Part shown: positions 31,889 through 40,804 of the stretch, in pieces
Position numbering within the stretch: position 1 is the stretch's first letter
How the letters are laid out: each line of letters opens with the position of its first letter
Assembly (NCBI RefSeq): GCF_014195445.1
Contig: NZ_JACIBT010000007.1
Span: forward strand, 1 to 57,872
Origin: Garicola koreensis
Lineage (GTDB): Bacteria; Actinomycetota; Actinomycetes; Actinomycetales; Micrococcaceae
DNA length: 57,872 nt
Direction: 5' to 3'
Translations under genes and position numbers: made by a program
Notes under the pieces: generated by a model
Database searches by the model: none
The model's input: only the letters and a program-made list of their open reading frames with translations
Told to the model about the DNA's origin: nothing

Positions 31889-32698
31889 TCAGAGGGCGGC
31901 GGTGAACAGGATCTGTTCGGCAATGGCATCGGCGACCGGTTGGCCGCGCCCCACCTGCGGAAAGTGGTGGGGGGTGATGCTGGCGGCCTCGTCGATGCCC
32001 ACGACCTCAGCGCCCTGTGAGCTGTCCAGCGACGGGGTCTCCAGCGCCACGGAGGCGCAGAGCAGCCCCGGTATGGCGCGCATCGCGTCCACGGCCAGCG
32101 TCCGCAGCTCATCGGAGACGAGGCCGGTGGCCTCCACGCTCACCGCCCGGCCGGAATCATCGGGCACGATCGCCAGCACGCTGATTGCCTCGCGGCCGAC
32201 CACATAGGCGCGCAGCAGTAGGACCGTACCGCTGGGCTTCGGCGCGAGCACCTCGGGACCGAAAAGTGGGGGAGTGGGGTCCTCCGGGCTGGTCTCCGGC
32301 AGCGGTGCGGGGTGGGGGACATCCACCAGGTCCAAGTGGGTGCGCACTTTGGCCGCATCGCGCAGCACCCGGCGGGCATGGGCGGAGACCAGTGTGGTCA
32401 CTCCGGCGCCTGCGGGTTGGCCCGCTCCGTTGGGGCTCAGCGAGTATCCGCCGATGATGGTGGAGGCGAACTCGAACACCCAACGCCCCTCGGTGACCTT
32501 CTTCACCGCGATCCGCCGGGCGGCAAGCGCCTCACCCAACAGTCGCGAGGGTGTGGGCAGCGGATCCGGGCGCGCTGCCTCAACAGCGGCCTGCTGGGCA
32601 CGAAGTGGCTCCACGTGCTCGGTGAGGAACCGGGCGACGACGTCGTGGCCTGTGGTGTCGTGGGAAGGCTCCGCCGCCTCCGGCTCAGAAGTCTGCAT
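31889..32698 (-). CDS. truncated paralogue of the ATP-grasp protein, lacking the ATP-binding core
   Basis: This roughly 269-residue protein matches its neighbour in two blocks. N-terminal: FLTEHVEP, RRIAVKKVTEG and VTTLVSAHARRV, against FIAEHVVP, KRITIKKITDS and ITSLVSHQARRV. C-terminal: LLLRAYVVG and DELRTLAVDAMRAIPGL, against DVRAYVVG and EELEDLAVDGLWAIPGL. The stretch containing the ATP-binding lysine and Gly loop is deleted, and the metal-binding Asn region is altered, so it is unlikely to be catalytic. It may be a regulatory or scaffold partner. The frame is intact, which argues against a pseudogene. Confidence 0.65.
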   Translation of the reverse strand: MQTSEPEAAEPSHDTTGHDVVARFLTEHVEPLRAQQAAVEAARPDPLPTPSRLLGEALAARRIAVKKVTEGRWVFEFASTIIGGYSLSPNGAGQPAGAGVTTLVSAHARRVLRDAAKVRTHLDLVDVPHPAPLPETSPEDPTPPLFGPEVLAPKPSGTVLLLRAYVVGREAISVLAIVPDDSGRAVSVEATGLVSDELRTLAVDAMRAIPGLLCASVALETPSLDSSQGAEVVGIDEAASITPHHFPQVGRGQPVADAIAEQILFTAAL

Positions 32699-32725
32699 CA
32701 CCGATCCAGGATAAGCGCTGCGGCC

Positions 32726-33118
32726 TCAGGTTCGGGGGTCTGACCCGCCCTCATTGGACCAGTCGGCGCCGCTGGACTCCGTGGACTGGGCCGGATCGGA
32801 GACGACGTCGCCGTCGTAGGTGGTCTCCGTCTCAGGTGAGACGAACTCATCGGTGGCTTCGTTGACCTTCTGCTCGGCCCGCTTCACCGCGTCACTGGCC
32901 ACAGCGACAGCCCTTTTGGCGCCGTCGGCGAGGTCCTGGCGCAGCTGATACGTGGACTCGGTGGTCTTCTCGACGAACTCTTGGACGTCGGGACGGTTCC
33001 ACGTCTCCTCAGCGTTCTTGCGCACGTTGTCGAAGCTGGCGTCGAACGTCTTCCGACCGGTCTTGGTGCCGATCACATAGCCGATGGCCACTCCGGTGCC
33101 CAGGGAAAGCAGTCCCAT
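32726..33118 (-). CDS. small YtxH-like membrane-anchored protein
   Basis: About 130 residues: a single glycine-rich hydrophobic N-terminal helix (LSLGTGVAIGYVIGTKTG) of the type seen in YtxH-like proteins, then a long charged helical region (KRAVAVASDAVKRAEQ) and an acidic, disordered tail. The ATG at 33118 is chosen because GGGAG lies 5 bases upstream. Function unknown; related proteins are general-stress associated. It may be co-transcribed with the ATP-grasp pair. Confidence 0.65.
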   Translation of the reverse strand: MGLLSLGTGVAIGYVIGTKTGRKTFDASFDNVRKNAEETWNRPDVQEFVEKTTESTYQLRQDLADGAKRAVAVASDAVKRAEQKVNEATDEFVSPETETTYDGDVVSDPAQSTESSGADWSNEGGSDPRT

Positions 33119-33276
33119 GATCACTCCCGTATCAGTAGGTTCAGGCGGATACCTTCAACCTAATCAGCTCCCGGTGGTCCTGTCACCAGGGGGATGCCCG
33201 GATCCGTCCCTGATCCGGCCCTGAAGCTCCCCTGTCTTCAGGGGTCGGCGCCAGCAGTCTCTGAGATGCTGGGACC

Positions 33277-33789
33277 ATGGTTGAATCTGCTGCCGCCGAG
33301 ATCATCGTGACCCTGGTGACCGGCCTGGTGCTGCTGGTGGGGCTGATCAGTCTGGTGCTGCCGATCCTTCCCGGCAGCCTGGTGGTGATCATCGGGCTGC
33401 TGGTGTGGGCGGTGCTGCTGGGCGCTCCCGTGGTGTGGGCGGCAGCGGCGGCAGGCATGGTGCTGACGCTGATCGGCTGGAGCGCCTCCACGGTGCTGAC
33501 CGGCCGGGTGCTGCACCGTGAGCGGATCCCCAGAGGCCCGATTCTCATAGCACTGGGGGCAGCGCTGGTGGGTCTGGTCGTCCTCCCGCCGCTGGGGCTG
33601 TTCCTGGGCTTCGCTCTCGGGCTCTTCGGTGCGGAGTACTTCCGGCGCGGCAAAGACTGGCGAGCCGCCGGCTCAGCGAGCCTGCAGGCGCTGCGGGCCG
33701 TGGGGATCGGACTGCTGATGGAGTTCTTCTTCGCCGGCACCGCCGTCTCCCTGTTCGTGCTGGGGTCTGTGATTCACCTGATCTTCTGA
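33277..33789 (+). CDS. DUF456 family membrane protein
   Basis: This 170-residue, very hydrophobic protein with four to five membrane segments has the DUF456 pattern: an early Pro break (LVLPILPGSLVVIIGLLVWA), a middle GWSASTVLTGRVLHRE, then LGLFLGFALGLFGAEYFR. Function unknown. The ATG follows GCTGGGACC without a strong Shine-Dalgarno. It stands alone between divergent and convergent genes. Confidence 0.8.
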   Translation: MVESAAAEIIVTLVTGLVLLVGLISLVLPILPGSLVVIIGLLVWAVLLGAPVVWAAAAAGMVLTLIGWSASTVLTGRVLHRERIPRGPILIALGAALVGLVVLPPLGLFLGFALGLFGAEYFRRGKDWRAAGSASLQALRAVGIGLLMEFFFAGTAVSLFVLGSVIHLIF

Positions 33790-33849
33790 GCCTGCTCACG
33801 CAGCCGGGCGGCGCCGCGGCTCAGGTGGGCTCGAGGCGAGGCGGTGCTG

Positions 33850-36387
33850 CTATGCCGCTTGCGGTTCGCGAACGGCCCTCAGGTAGAGGCGGTGGCCCAG
33901 ATCCACCAGGCCGCAGCCTGCCAGTGAGGCTACGAAGGTCGCAGCCAGCAGCTCCGCACCGGGCATTTCGAACAGGTGGTAGTGCTGGGAGACCGGCACC
34001 AGCAGAACTGCTGCCAGCAGCAGATACATCCCCGCGATCAGGGTGATGCGGACGGCGTTGAGCGGGCGCAGCACCACGTTTAGCACCCACAGTCCCACCA
34101 GGGCGAGGCAGATGAAGCTGGCCGTCTGGATCTCGGGGTCGCCGGCGCCGAAGCGGCGGCCGAAGATGGTCACCGCGACCAGGCTCCCACCGATCGCCAG
34201 GGTGGGCGGCAGGGAGAACAGCGTTGAGCGTTTCAGGAAACCGCTGCGGTACTTCTGCACATTGGGCATCAGCGCGAGGAAGAACGCGGGGAAGCCGATC
34301 ATCAGGAAGTCTGCGGTGGAGAACTGCCGGGGCAGGAACGGGAACGGCCAGAACATCAGGGCGAAGACCAGGCCCACCAGGATGGCGTAGGCCGTCTTGG
34401 TCAGGAACAGGTGCGCCACCCGTTCGGTGTTGGCGATGACCTTGCGGCCCTCGCGCAGCACACTGGGCAGTCGGGAGAACTTGCCGTCCAGCAGCACCAT
34501 CCGTGAGACCGCTTTGGTGGCCGGGGCCCCGGAGCCCATGGCGATACCCAGATCGGCCCTCTTCACCGCCAGCGCGTCGTTGATGCCGTCACCGGTCATG
34601 GCCACCACGTGGCCGTTGGCCTTCAGCGCATCGACCATCGCGGCCTTCTGCTGCGGTGAGACCCGGCCGAACACCTGGTGGGTGGCCAGTGCGGAGCGCA
34701 GCGCCTCGGGGTCCTCGGGCAGGGTGGAGGCGTCCACACCCTCGCCGTCGAACTCCAGGCCGACTTCCCGGGCCGCTGCGGCCGCGGTCTTCGGGTTGTC
34801 CCCAGAGATGACCTTCAGGGTGATGTGCTGTTTGCGGAAGTACTCCAGCGTCTCAGCCGCATCCCGGCGCACATTCTCCTTGAAGGTCAGCAGCGCCACC
34901 GGCTGCAGGCCATCGGGCAGCGGCTCCCCGCGCTGCAGCGGACGGGTCGCGGCCCCGCCCTCGGGTGCGGCGGCAGGCGCCCAGGTGAGCAGCATCGTGC
35001 GCAGCCCCTGGGCGGCTATCGAGTCGGTGTGGGCCAGCAGCTGGGTGACCGATTCATCCTGCTCGGCGTCGGGGCTGCGCATGATCTCCGGGGCGCCCAG
35101 GACCCAGTGGCCCGCCAACGGGCCGGCATCCTGGGCGAAGGTCACCGCAGACCAGCGGCGCACCGAGGAGAACTGGACCTGGTGGGCCGGCCGGTGCCGG
35201 GGCAGAGCGGTGAAGGGAACGGTCAGCGCGGCCGCAGTCGGGTTGGCCTGCTCATCGGCGCCGAAGTGCGCCAGCACCTGCTGCCAGGGCGCAGTACCCT
35301 CCACAGCGGTGGAACTGGGATCATGATGCCATCCGGTGGGTCTGCCCGAAGCGTCCAGCGCCGAGGCTCCGTTGAACACGATGGTCCCATCCGTCAGGGT
35401 GCCGGTCTTATCCAGGCAGACCACATCGACGCGGGCCAGCACCTCCACCGCCGGCTGCTCCTGGATGAGCACCGACTGCTGGGCCAGCTTCACCGCTGCC
35501 ACAGCGAAGGCGATCGTGGTCATCAGCGCCAGCCCCTGGGGGATCATCGCCGTCACCGAGGAGACCGCTGTGACCAGCGCATCCCGCCAGGCGCCGCTGC
35601 TGAAGGCCTGCGTCCACCCGCCGTGGGCCTGCATCTGGCCGTTGAACACCACAGCGGCGATCGGCAGCAGCACCACTGACAGCCAGAACGCGATGCGCTC
35701 CAGCGCACGCCGGATCTCTGAGTTGATCTTCAGGTACTTCTTCGCCTCAGCCGCCAGTCTGACCGCGTGGGCCTTCTCGCCGACTGCGGTCACCACGAAC
35801 CGCCCGTAGCCCGCCAGCACCCCGGTGCCGGAGAGGATCGGGCTTCCGCGGCGTTTGGAGACCGCCTCGGACTCCCCGGTGAGCATGGATTCGTCGAGGT
35901 CCAGCCCCTCGGCAGAGAGCACGACGCCGTCGGCGGGCACCTGATCACCGCGGCGCAGCTCTACGACGTCGTCGAGCACCACCTGCTCGCGGTGGACCTC
36001 AATGATCATGCCGTCGCGCAGCACCCGAATGTAGTCCTGATGCAGCAGGGCGATGGCATCCAGCTTGCGCTTGGCGCCGTACTCCTGGACCAGGCCGATG
36101 ATCACATTGGCCACCGCTGCCACGGCGAAGAGCAGATCCAGCCACCGGCCCAGGACGATGATGATCAGCGCACAGACCCCAATGATCAGGTTGAACAGCG
36201 TCATCAGGTGGGTGCGCAGAATCTCGGCGATGGAGCGAGAGGTGGTGTTCGGCTGGACATTTGCCAGCTGCAGCCGCATCCGCTCAGAGACCTGCACCGA
36301 GTTCAGTCCCTTGTCCTCCAGGACGGTGGGGTCAGGGGCAGCCCTCAGCTCCGCAGGATCGCGGACCTCCGTCTTCTCATCAGGCAC
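33850..36387 (-). CDS. cation-transporting P-type ATPase (CtpE-like)
   Basis: This 845-residue P-type ATPase has the A-domain TGES (MLTGESEAVSK), the phosphorylation motif DKTGTLTDG, the hinge GDGINDALAVKRADLGIAMG and about ten membrane helices. There are no N-terminal heavy-metal (CxxC) domains, so a P1B copper/zinc pump is unlikely. Length and the region around LTWAPAAAPEGG fit the actinobacterial HAD-IC/CtpE group, implicated in calcium transport in mycobacteria. The start is GTG at 36387, without an evident Shine-Dalgarno. The ion is inferred only from family resemblance. Confidence 0.85.
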   Translation of the reverse strand: MPDEKTEVRDPAELRAAPDPTVLEDKGLNSVQVSERMRLQLANVQPNTTSRSIAEILRTHLMTLFNLIIGVCALIIIVLGRWLDLLFAVAAVANVIIGLVQEYGAKRKLDAIALLHQDYIRVLRDGMIIEVHREQVVLDDVVELRRGDQVPADGVVLSAEGLDLDESMLTGESEAVSKRRGSPILSGTGVLAGYGRFVVTAVGEKAHAVRLAAEAKKYLKINSEIRRALERIAFWLSVVLLPIAAVVFNGQMQAHGGWTQAFSSGAWRDALVTAVSSVTAMIPQGLALMTTIAFAVAAVKLAQQSVLIQEQPAVEVLARVDVVCLDKTGTLTDGTIVFNGASALDASGRPTGWHHDPSSTAVEGTAPWQQVLAHFGADEQANPTAAALTVPFTALPRHRPAHQVQFSSVRRWSAVTFAQDAGPLAGHWVLGAPEIMRSPDAEQDESVTQLLAHTDSIAAQGLRTMLLTWAPAAAPEGGAATRPLQRGEPLPDGLQPVALLTFKENVRRDAAETLEYFRKQHITLKVISGDNPKTAAAAAREVGLEFDGEGVDASTLPEDPEALRSALATHQVFGRVSPQQKAAMVDALKANGHVVAMTGDGINDALAVKRADLGIAMGSGAPATKAVSRMVLLDGKFSRLPSVLREGRKVIANTERVAHLFLTKTAYAILVGLVFALMFWPFPFLPRQFSTADFLMIGFPAFFLALMPNVQKYRSGFLKRSTLFSLPPTLAIGGSLVAVTIFGRRFGAGDPEIQTASFICLALVGLWVLNVVLRPLNAVRITLIAGMYLLLAAVLLVPVSQHYHLFEMPGAELLAATFVASLAGCGLVDLGHRLYLRAVREPQAA

Positions 36388-36422
36388 GCAGAGAGTCTAC
36401 CGACCTTGAGGGGCAGCGGTGA

Positions 36423-37517
36423 CTATCCGCCGGCGACCGAGACGAGGAGATCTTCGCCACTGGCCCCCAGCTGGATATCGAGGTCGAAGGGGACCTGCTC
36501 AGTCTGGGTGAGCTGCTCACCGCTGAAGTGGTGCACGGCCTCGAAGCTGACCTCGGCCACCAGCTCCTCGTGGCCGACGCTCCAGCCCTCCTGGTCGAAG
36601 GAGAGGCTGAACTCTTCGGGTTCGGGGAAGGTCCATTCGATGGAGTCCGAATCTGGCACCCGGTGTGGGGTGGTGGTGCCCACAGGGCAGCCGGTGGGCA
36701 TCAGCACCGGCTGATCGCAGTCGCTGAAGTATTGGCCGATCTCCTCGTGCAGCACATCTGTGGCGTCCTGGGAGGCTTCCAGATCCAGGGTGACCCGCTC
36801 GGCGGTGCTCTGCTCGTCCTGTGGTGCGGTGACCACATGGGAGGCGCTTCCGACCAGCCACTGGGAGTCGACGGTGATCTCCGCGGCTGAGGGCACGAAG
36901 GCTGAGAGCTGGGCGGTCTCCTCCTCCAGGTTGACCGGCACACCGTTGAGCTGCACCTGGTGGATGCCGCCCTGCGGGGCACCGGGAACAGCAACTTCGA
37001 ACCAGGTCAGCGCGTTGGTGGAGACTGCCCACGTGTCGAAGAAGCCCCAGGCGGTGCCGCTGTGGCTGGCCGGCACGGTGGTGGCATAGTCTTCTCCGCC
37101 GACGGTGAAGTCCAGCTGGGCGGCAGTCTCATCGCCGCTGATGCTCGCATCCTCGATCAGTTCGGTGGAGCGGGCCAGGCCCTGACCATCAAGCAGCAGG
37201 TGGTCCATCCCCTCTTCGGCCAGGAAGTCCGGGGTCTCGGTGAGGTGTCCCATCGCCTCGGCACCGGAGCCGGCAGCCATCGCCTCCCAATACTGCTCCA
37301 CCGTGGATTCGGGAGTGTAGAGCTGCTCATTGACCTGCCAGATCGCCACCACCACGGCCACCGCCGTCAGCACCAGAACGGCGGCCCAGCCCGCTGCGGC
37401 ACCGAAGCGCGAGGTCGAGCGCGAGCCCTGCTGGTCATCGGGGGTCTGATCATCGGCGTGCCTGCCGTGCGACTGCGGGTCGGGGTGCTCGTCGTCAGCC
37501 TGCGCGAAGATGCTCAT
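36423..37517 (-). CDS. unrecognised single-pass membrane protein with large extracytoplasmic part
   Basis: About 364 residues: a hydrophilic cytoplasmic head of 38 residues, one membrane helix at about 40-60 ([18 protein letters not shown]), and a roughly 300-residue extracytoplasmic region rich in Glu/Asp/Thr with a possible NTF2-like start ([21 protein letters not shown]) and two Cys near residues 300-310. The ATG at 37517 overlaps the dcd stop (ATGA), which is why the long upstream extension of this frame is rejected. No domain is recognised; a cell-envelope lipid or peptidoglycan role would be a guess. Confidence 0.65.
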   Translation of the reverse strand: MSIFAQADDEHPDPQSHGRHADDQTPDDQQGSRSTSRFGAAAGWAAVLVLTAVAVVVAIWQVNEQLYTPESTVEQYWEAMAAGSGAEAMGHLTETPDFLAEEGMDHLLLDGQGLARSTELIEDASISGDETAAQLDFTVGGEDYATTVPASHSGTAWGFFDTWAVSTNALTWFEVAVPGAPQGGIHQVQLNGVPVNLEEETAQLSAFVPSAAEITVDSQWLVGSASHVVTAPQDEQSTAERVTLDLEASQDATDVLHEEIGQYFSDCDQPVLMPTGCPVGTTTPHRVPDSDSIEWTFPEPEEFSLSFDQEGWSVGHEELVAEVSFEAVHHFSGEQLTQTEQVPFDLDIQLGASGEDLLVSVAGG

Positions 37518-38095
37518 GAGGGGATGATGGTCCGGTGGAAGTTCTCGTGGCCCAGCGACGGCGTCGGCCCCCGCTGGCCCTGATACCGCGACTGGTGCAC
37601 GGCGGTGCCGTAGCCGTGCTGGGCGGGGGAGGAGAGTCGGAAGAAGCACAGCTGACCGACCTTGGACCCCGGCCAGAGTTTGATCGGCAGCGTAGCCATA
37701 TTCGACAGTTCCAGAGTCACCTGCCCGCTGAACCCGGGATCGATGAACCCAGCGGTGGAGTGCGTCAGCAGCCCCAGGCGCCCCAGCGAGGACTTGCCCT
37801 CCAGCCGGGCAGCGATGTCGGCCGGAAGCGTCACCGTCTCGTAGGTGGCCCCGAGCACGAACTCCCCGGGGTGCAGCATGAACGGCTCATCAGGGTCCAC
37901 CTCCACCAGGCGGGTAAGATCCGGCTGCGGGACTGAGGGGTCGATATGGGCATACTTGTGGTTGTCGAAGAGCCGGAACATCCGTTCCATGCGCACATCG
38001 ACGCTGGAGGGCTGAATCATCGAATCAGTCAGCGGATCCAGCTGGATGCGACCGGCGTCCAGCTCGGCGCGGATGTCGGTGTCGGAAAGCAGCAC
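37514..38095 (-). CDS. dcd: dCTP deaminase
   Basis: This 193-residue enzyme converts dCTP to dUTP (or to dUMP in the bifunctional form). The family start [11 protein letters not shown], the SSVDVRM segment, the active-site block [24 protein letters not shown] with its catalytic Glu, and the C-terminal [10 protein letters not shown] nucleotide lid are all present. Actinobacterial Dcd is often the dUMP-forming type. The GTG at 38095 gives the normal length; the frame opens upstream at 38155 without family sequence. It overlaps the next gene by four bases. Confidence 0.93.
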   Translation of the reverse strand: MLLSDTDIRAELDAGRIQLDPLTDSMIQPSSVDVRMERMFRLFDNHKYAHIDPSVPQPDLTRLVEVDPDEPFMLHPGEFVLGATYETVTLPADIAARLEGKSSLGRLGLLTHSTAGFIDPGFSGQVTLELSNMATLPIKLWPGSKVGQLCFFRLSSPAQHGYGTAVHQSRYQGQRGPTPSLGHENFHRTIIPS

Positions 38096-38231
38096 GCGTT
38101 CAAAACTATCACCGCAGCCGCGCAGTATCGTGGTGCCGGGCTGTTTCGCCCACAATCACGGCACGACGACGACGTACGGCACCGTGCGCCGCCGCGGCTG
38201 AACGCGCCGTCAAGGGTGAAGGAGTACCGAC

Positions 38232-39191
38232 ATGTGGGATGTGCTGGCCGGATTCGCGGTGGTCTGGCTGATCATCGCCGTCGGCTACCTCCTGGGCCGC
38301 TTCGGGGTGCTCAAGCCGGAGGCGCGGATCGTGATGAGCCGCACCGCGTTCTTCGTCGCCTCACCGTGCCTGCTGTTCATCACCATCTCCGGCTCCCCGA
38401 TCAGCGAAGTGATCGGCCCGCAGTTCGGTGTTGCGGCGATCAGCGCCTTCATCACCCTGTTCATGTTCCTGCTGCTGGGCCGCTTTCTGCTGCGCGGGCG
38501 CCGCTTCGCTGAGCAGATGATCGCCGCACAGAGTGCCGCCCAGGTCAACGGAGCGAACTTGGGGTTCCCGATCGCCGCCTACGTGCTGGGCGACGTCGCC
38601 CTGGCCGCCCCGGTGGTCATGTTCCAGCTGGCCCTGTTCATGCCCATCATGGTGGCCTCCCTGGATCAGGCGACCATCGGGACGACCACCACCAGTTCGG
38701 TGCGGCCCAGCACCACACGCTCCGTGCTGCGGCGGATCCTCCAGACGGTGGGCAACCCGGTGATCCTTGGCTCGCTGCTGGGGCTGCTGTTCTCCTGGCA
38801 GCAGTGGAGCGTGGTCGGCCCGGTGGCCGAATCCGTCGAACTGCTGGCTGGGGCGGCCATCCCCCTGCTGCTGCTGTCCTTCGGGCTCTCCCTGGTGGGC
38901 AACTATCCGTTGGACAAGGCTGCGGGGCGCCGTCGTGATGTGCTTCTGGCGACGGCTGTGAAACTCATTGTTCACCCGGTCCTGGCGTATCTGGTGGCCG
39001 TCTACCTCTTCGACCTGGACGGTCTGATGCTCTATGCCGCGGTGGTGATGGCCTCGCTGCCCACCGCGCAGAACGTGCTGGTGACTGCGGTGCGCTACCA
39101 GACCGGGGAGGTCATCGCCCGGGACACAGTGCTGATCACCACCCTGCTGGGCATCCCGTCCATGGTCGTGGTGGCGCTGCTGATGACGTAG
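38232..39191 (+). CDS. AEC-family (auxin efflux carrier-type) transporter
   Basis: This 319-residue membrane protein has two bundles of five helices, as in the AEC/BART superfamily. It opens with VLAGFAVVWLIIAVGYLLGR, has the conserved VNGANLGFPIAAYVLG in the first half and VMASLPTAQNVLVTA in the second. GAAGGAG precedes the ATG (38220-38226). Relatives export malate, malonate or other organic acids; substrate unknown. It is divergent from dcd and ends 22 bases before the stop of the convergent MFS gene. Confidence 0.85.
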   Translation: MWDVLAGFAVVWLIIAVGYLLGRFGVLKPEARIVMSRTAFFVASPCLLFITISGSPISEVIGPQFGVAAISAFITLFMFLLLGRFLLRGRRFAEQMIAAQSAAQVNGANLGFPIAAYVLGDVALAAPVVMFQLALFMPIMVASLDQATIGTTTTSSVRPSTTRSVLRRILQTVGNPVILGSLLGLLFSWQQWSVVGPVAESVELLAGAAIPLLLLSFGLSLVGNYPLDKAAGRRRDVLLATAVKLIVHPVLAYLVAVYLFDLDGLMLYAAVVMASLPTAQNVLVTAVRYQTGEVIARDTVLITTLLGIPSMVVVALLMT

Positions 39192-39212
39192 GCGGCGGAC
39201 CGGCCGGCAGGC

Positions 39213-40634
39213 TCAACTGCTGTGGTGCTCTGCCATCGCGGCCGGTCCGGTGGGGTCGTGGACCCGGGCCAGCAGCAGACCCAGCCCCGCAGCGAGCACG
39301 ATGATGATCCCGGGAATGGCCATGACCTGGCCGCCGAAGACGGCGATGAGCCCGCCGATGAGCGCCGGGGTCAGAAACGACATGCCGCGGCCGGCGGTGG
39401 CGTAGAGGCCGAACAGCTCACCGGCCCGGTCCGGGGGAGCCAGCCGCCCCAGAAAGGCCCGCGAGGAGGCCTGAGCCGGGCCCACGAACAGGCACAGCAG
39501 CAGCCCGAACAGCCAGAAGGCCTGCACCGGTGTCATGGTGAAGATTCCGACGTCGACGGGGCGCACCATGCTCCACATGATCACCGCAATGATCAGCAGG
39601 CTGGACAGGCTGATGGCGATCACCCGGCGCGGGCCGATGCGATCGTCGAACCAGCCGCCGATGAAGGCCCCCAGTGCGGCGATCACATTGCCGGCGACGC
39701 CGAACAGCAGCACGCTGCCGGCCACTTGGGTGAAGGGGATGCTGGCATTTTCGATGTGGTAGACGTGTACCCCCAACACGGCGCCCCAGGTGAACACCGC
39801 GGAGAGGCCGTCGCGGTAGATCGCCGAGGAGACCAGAAACCACAGGGTGTTCCGGTCCTGCTTCCACAGCCCCGCGAGTACCAGGAACAGTCGGCGGTAC
39901 GATTCTGCGACGGAGACCTTCTCCTCCACCGTGTCCTGATCTGCAGTGGGCAGCCGGGTCAGCAGCAGCGGCAGCGCGAAGATCAGGTGCCAGAGCGCCC
40001 CCACCAGCGCGACGGCGCGGATGTTCACCGCCTCATCGGTGCCGATGCCCAACCAGTCGCCTTCGATCATGCCCACATAGACCACCAGCAGCAGCACAAT
40101 GCCGCCCAGATAGCCCGCGCCCCAGCCGATGCCGGAGACCCGGCCCATGCGCTGGTGATCGGAGATATCGGTGATCATCGCGTTGTAGTTCAGATTGGCG
40201 AACTCATCGAAGAGGCCCATCAGCGCCATCAGCGTCACGCCCAGCAGCAGATAGCCCTCTTCGGGCCGGACGAAGAAGCAGGCGGCGACCATGATGATCA
40301 CCATCACGGTGTTGATGCTCAGCCAGAGCCTGCGTCGGCCGGCCTTATCAGTGCGCTGGCCGATCACCGGGGCAGTCAGGGCGATGATCGCACCGGCGAC
40401 GGCGGTGGCCACCGCCAGATACTGGGCGCCGCGATCGCCGGGGCCGAACGCCTCGGAGGTGATGTAGGTGCCGAAGACGAACGTCGTCATCACCGCCGAA
40501 ACGGTCGCATTGCCCCAGCTCCACATGCTCCACTTGATGATCAGCGACCTGCTCAGCGGCCCGGCGGAGGATCGCGTGGACCCACCATCGCCGGCGGCGC
40601 GGGACGATTCGCTGTGCCCGGCGGCGTCAGTCAT
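39213..40634 (-). CDS. MFS transporter (UMF1/Atg22-like)
   Basis: This 473-residue major facilitator has about 12 helices. Typical features are WSMWSWGNATVSAVMTTFVFGTY at the start, the loop PVIGQRTDKAGRRRLWL between helices 2 and 3, and DEFANLNYNAMITDISDHQRMGRVSG, which is characteristic of the UMF1/Atg22 branch. GGGGGAA precedes the ATG. The transported compound is unknown; yeast Atg22 exports amino acids from the vacuole. It is divergent from the mrp operon. Confidence 0.85.
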   Translation of the reverse strand: MTDAAGHSESSRAAGDGGSTRSSAGPLSRSLIIKWSMWSWGNATVSAVMTTFVFGTYITSEAFGPGDRGAQYLAVATAVAGAIIALTAPVIGQRTDKAGRRRLWLSINTVMVIIMVAACFFVRPEEGYLLLGVTLMALMGLFDEFANLNYNAMITDISDHQRMGRVSGIGWGAGYLGGIVLLLVVYVGMIEGDWLGIGTDEAVNIRAVALVGALWHLIFALPLLLTRLPTADQDTVEEKVSVAESYRRLFLVLAGLWKQDRNTLWFLVSSAIYRDGLSAVFTWGAVLGVHVYHIENASIPFTQVAGSVLLFGVAGNVIAALGAFIGGWFDDRIGPRRVIAISLSSLLIIAVIMWSMVRPVDVGIFTMTPVQAFWLFGLLLCLFVGPAQASSRAFLGRLAPPDRAGELFGLYATAGRGMSFLTPALIGGLIAVFGGQVMAIPGIIIVLAAGLGLLLARVHDPTGPAAMAEHHSS

Positions 40635-40804
40635 AGTATGTTCCCCCGTGAGTCGGCTCGATAGGCGGATCGTAACCCGTTTCTGTTAACATTAGGGGAA
40701 CTGTCACGTGGGCAGCCCTGGATCGGCGCAGGATGATGCCGCACAGCGCTCCCGCGGTGAGTAGCGGTCCATGGTCCACAGCTGGAGAGTGAGAGGGTAC
40801 GTTT

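Noticed and set aside
39222..40664. 480-residue plus-strand frame opposite the MFS gene
   Set aside because: Gln/His/Asp/Ala-rich shadow frame with no recognisable domain; the MFS reading on the other strand is unambiguous.
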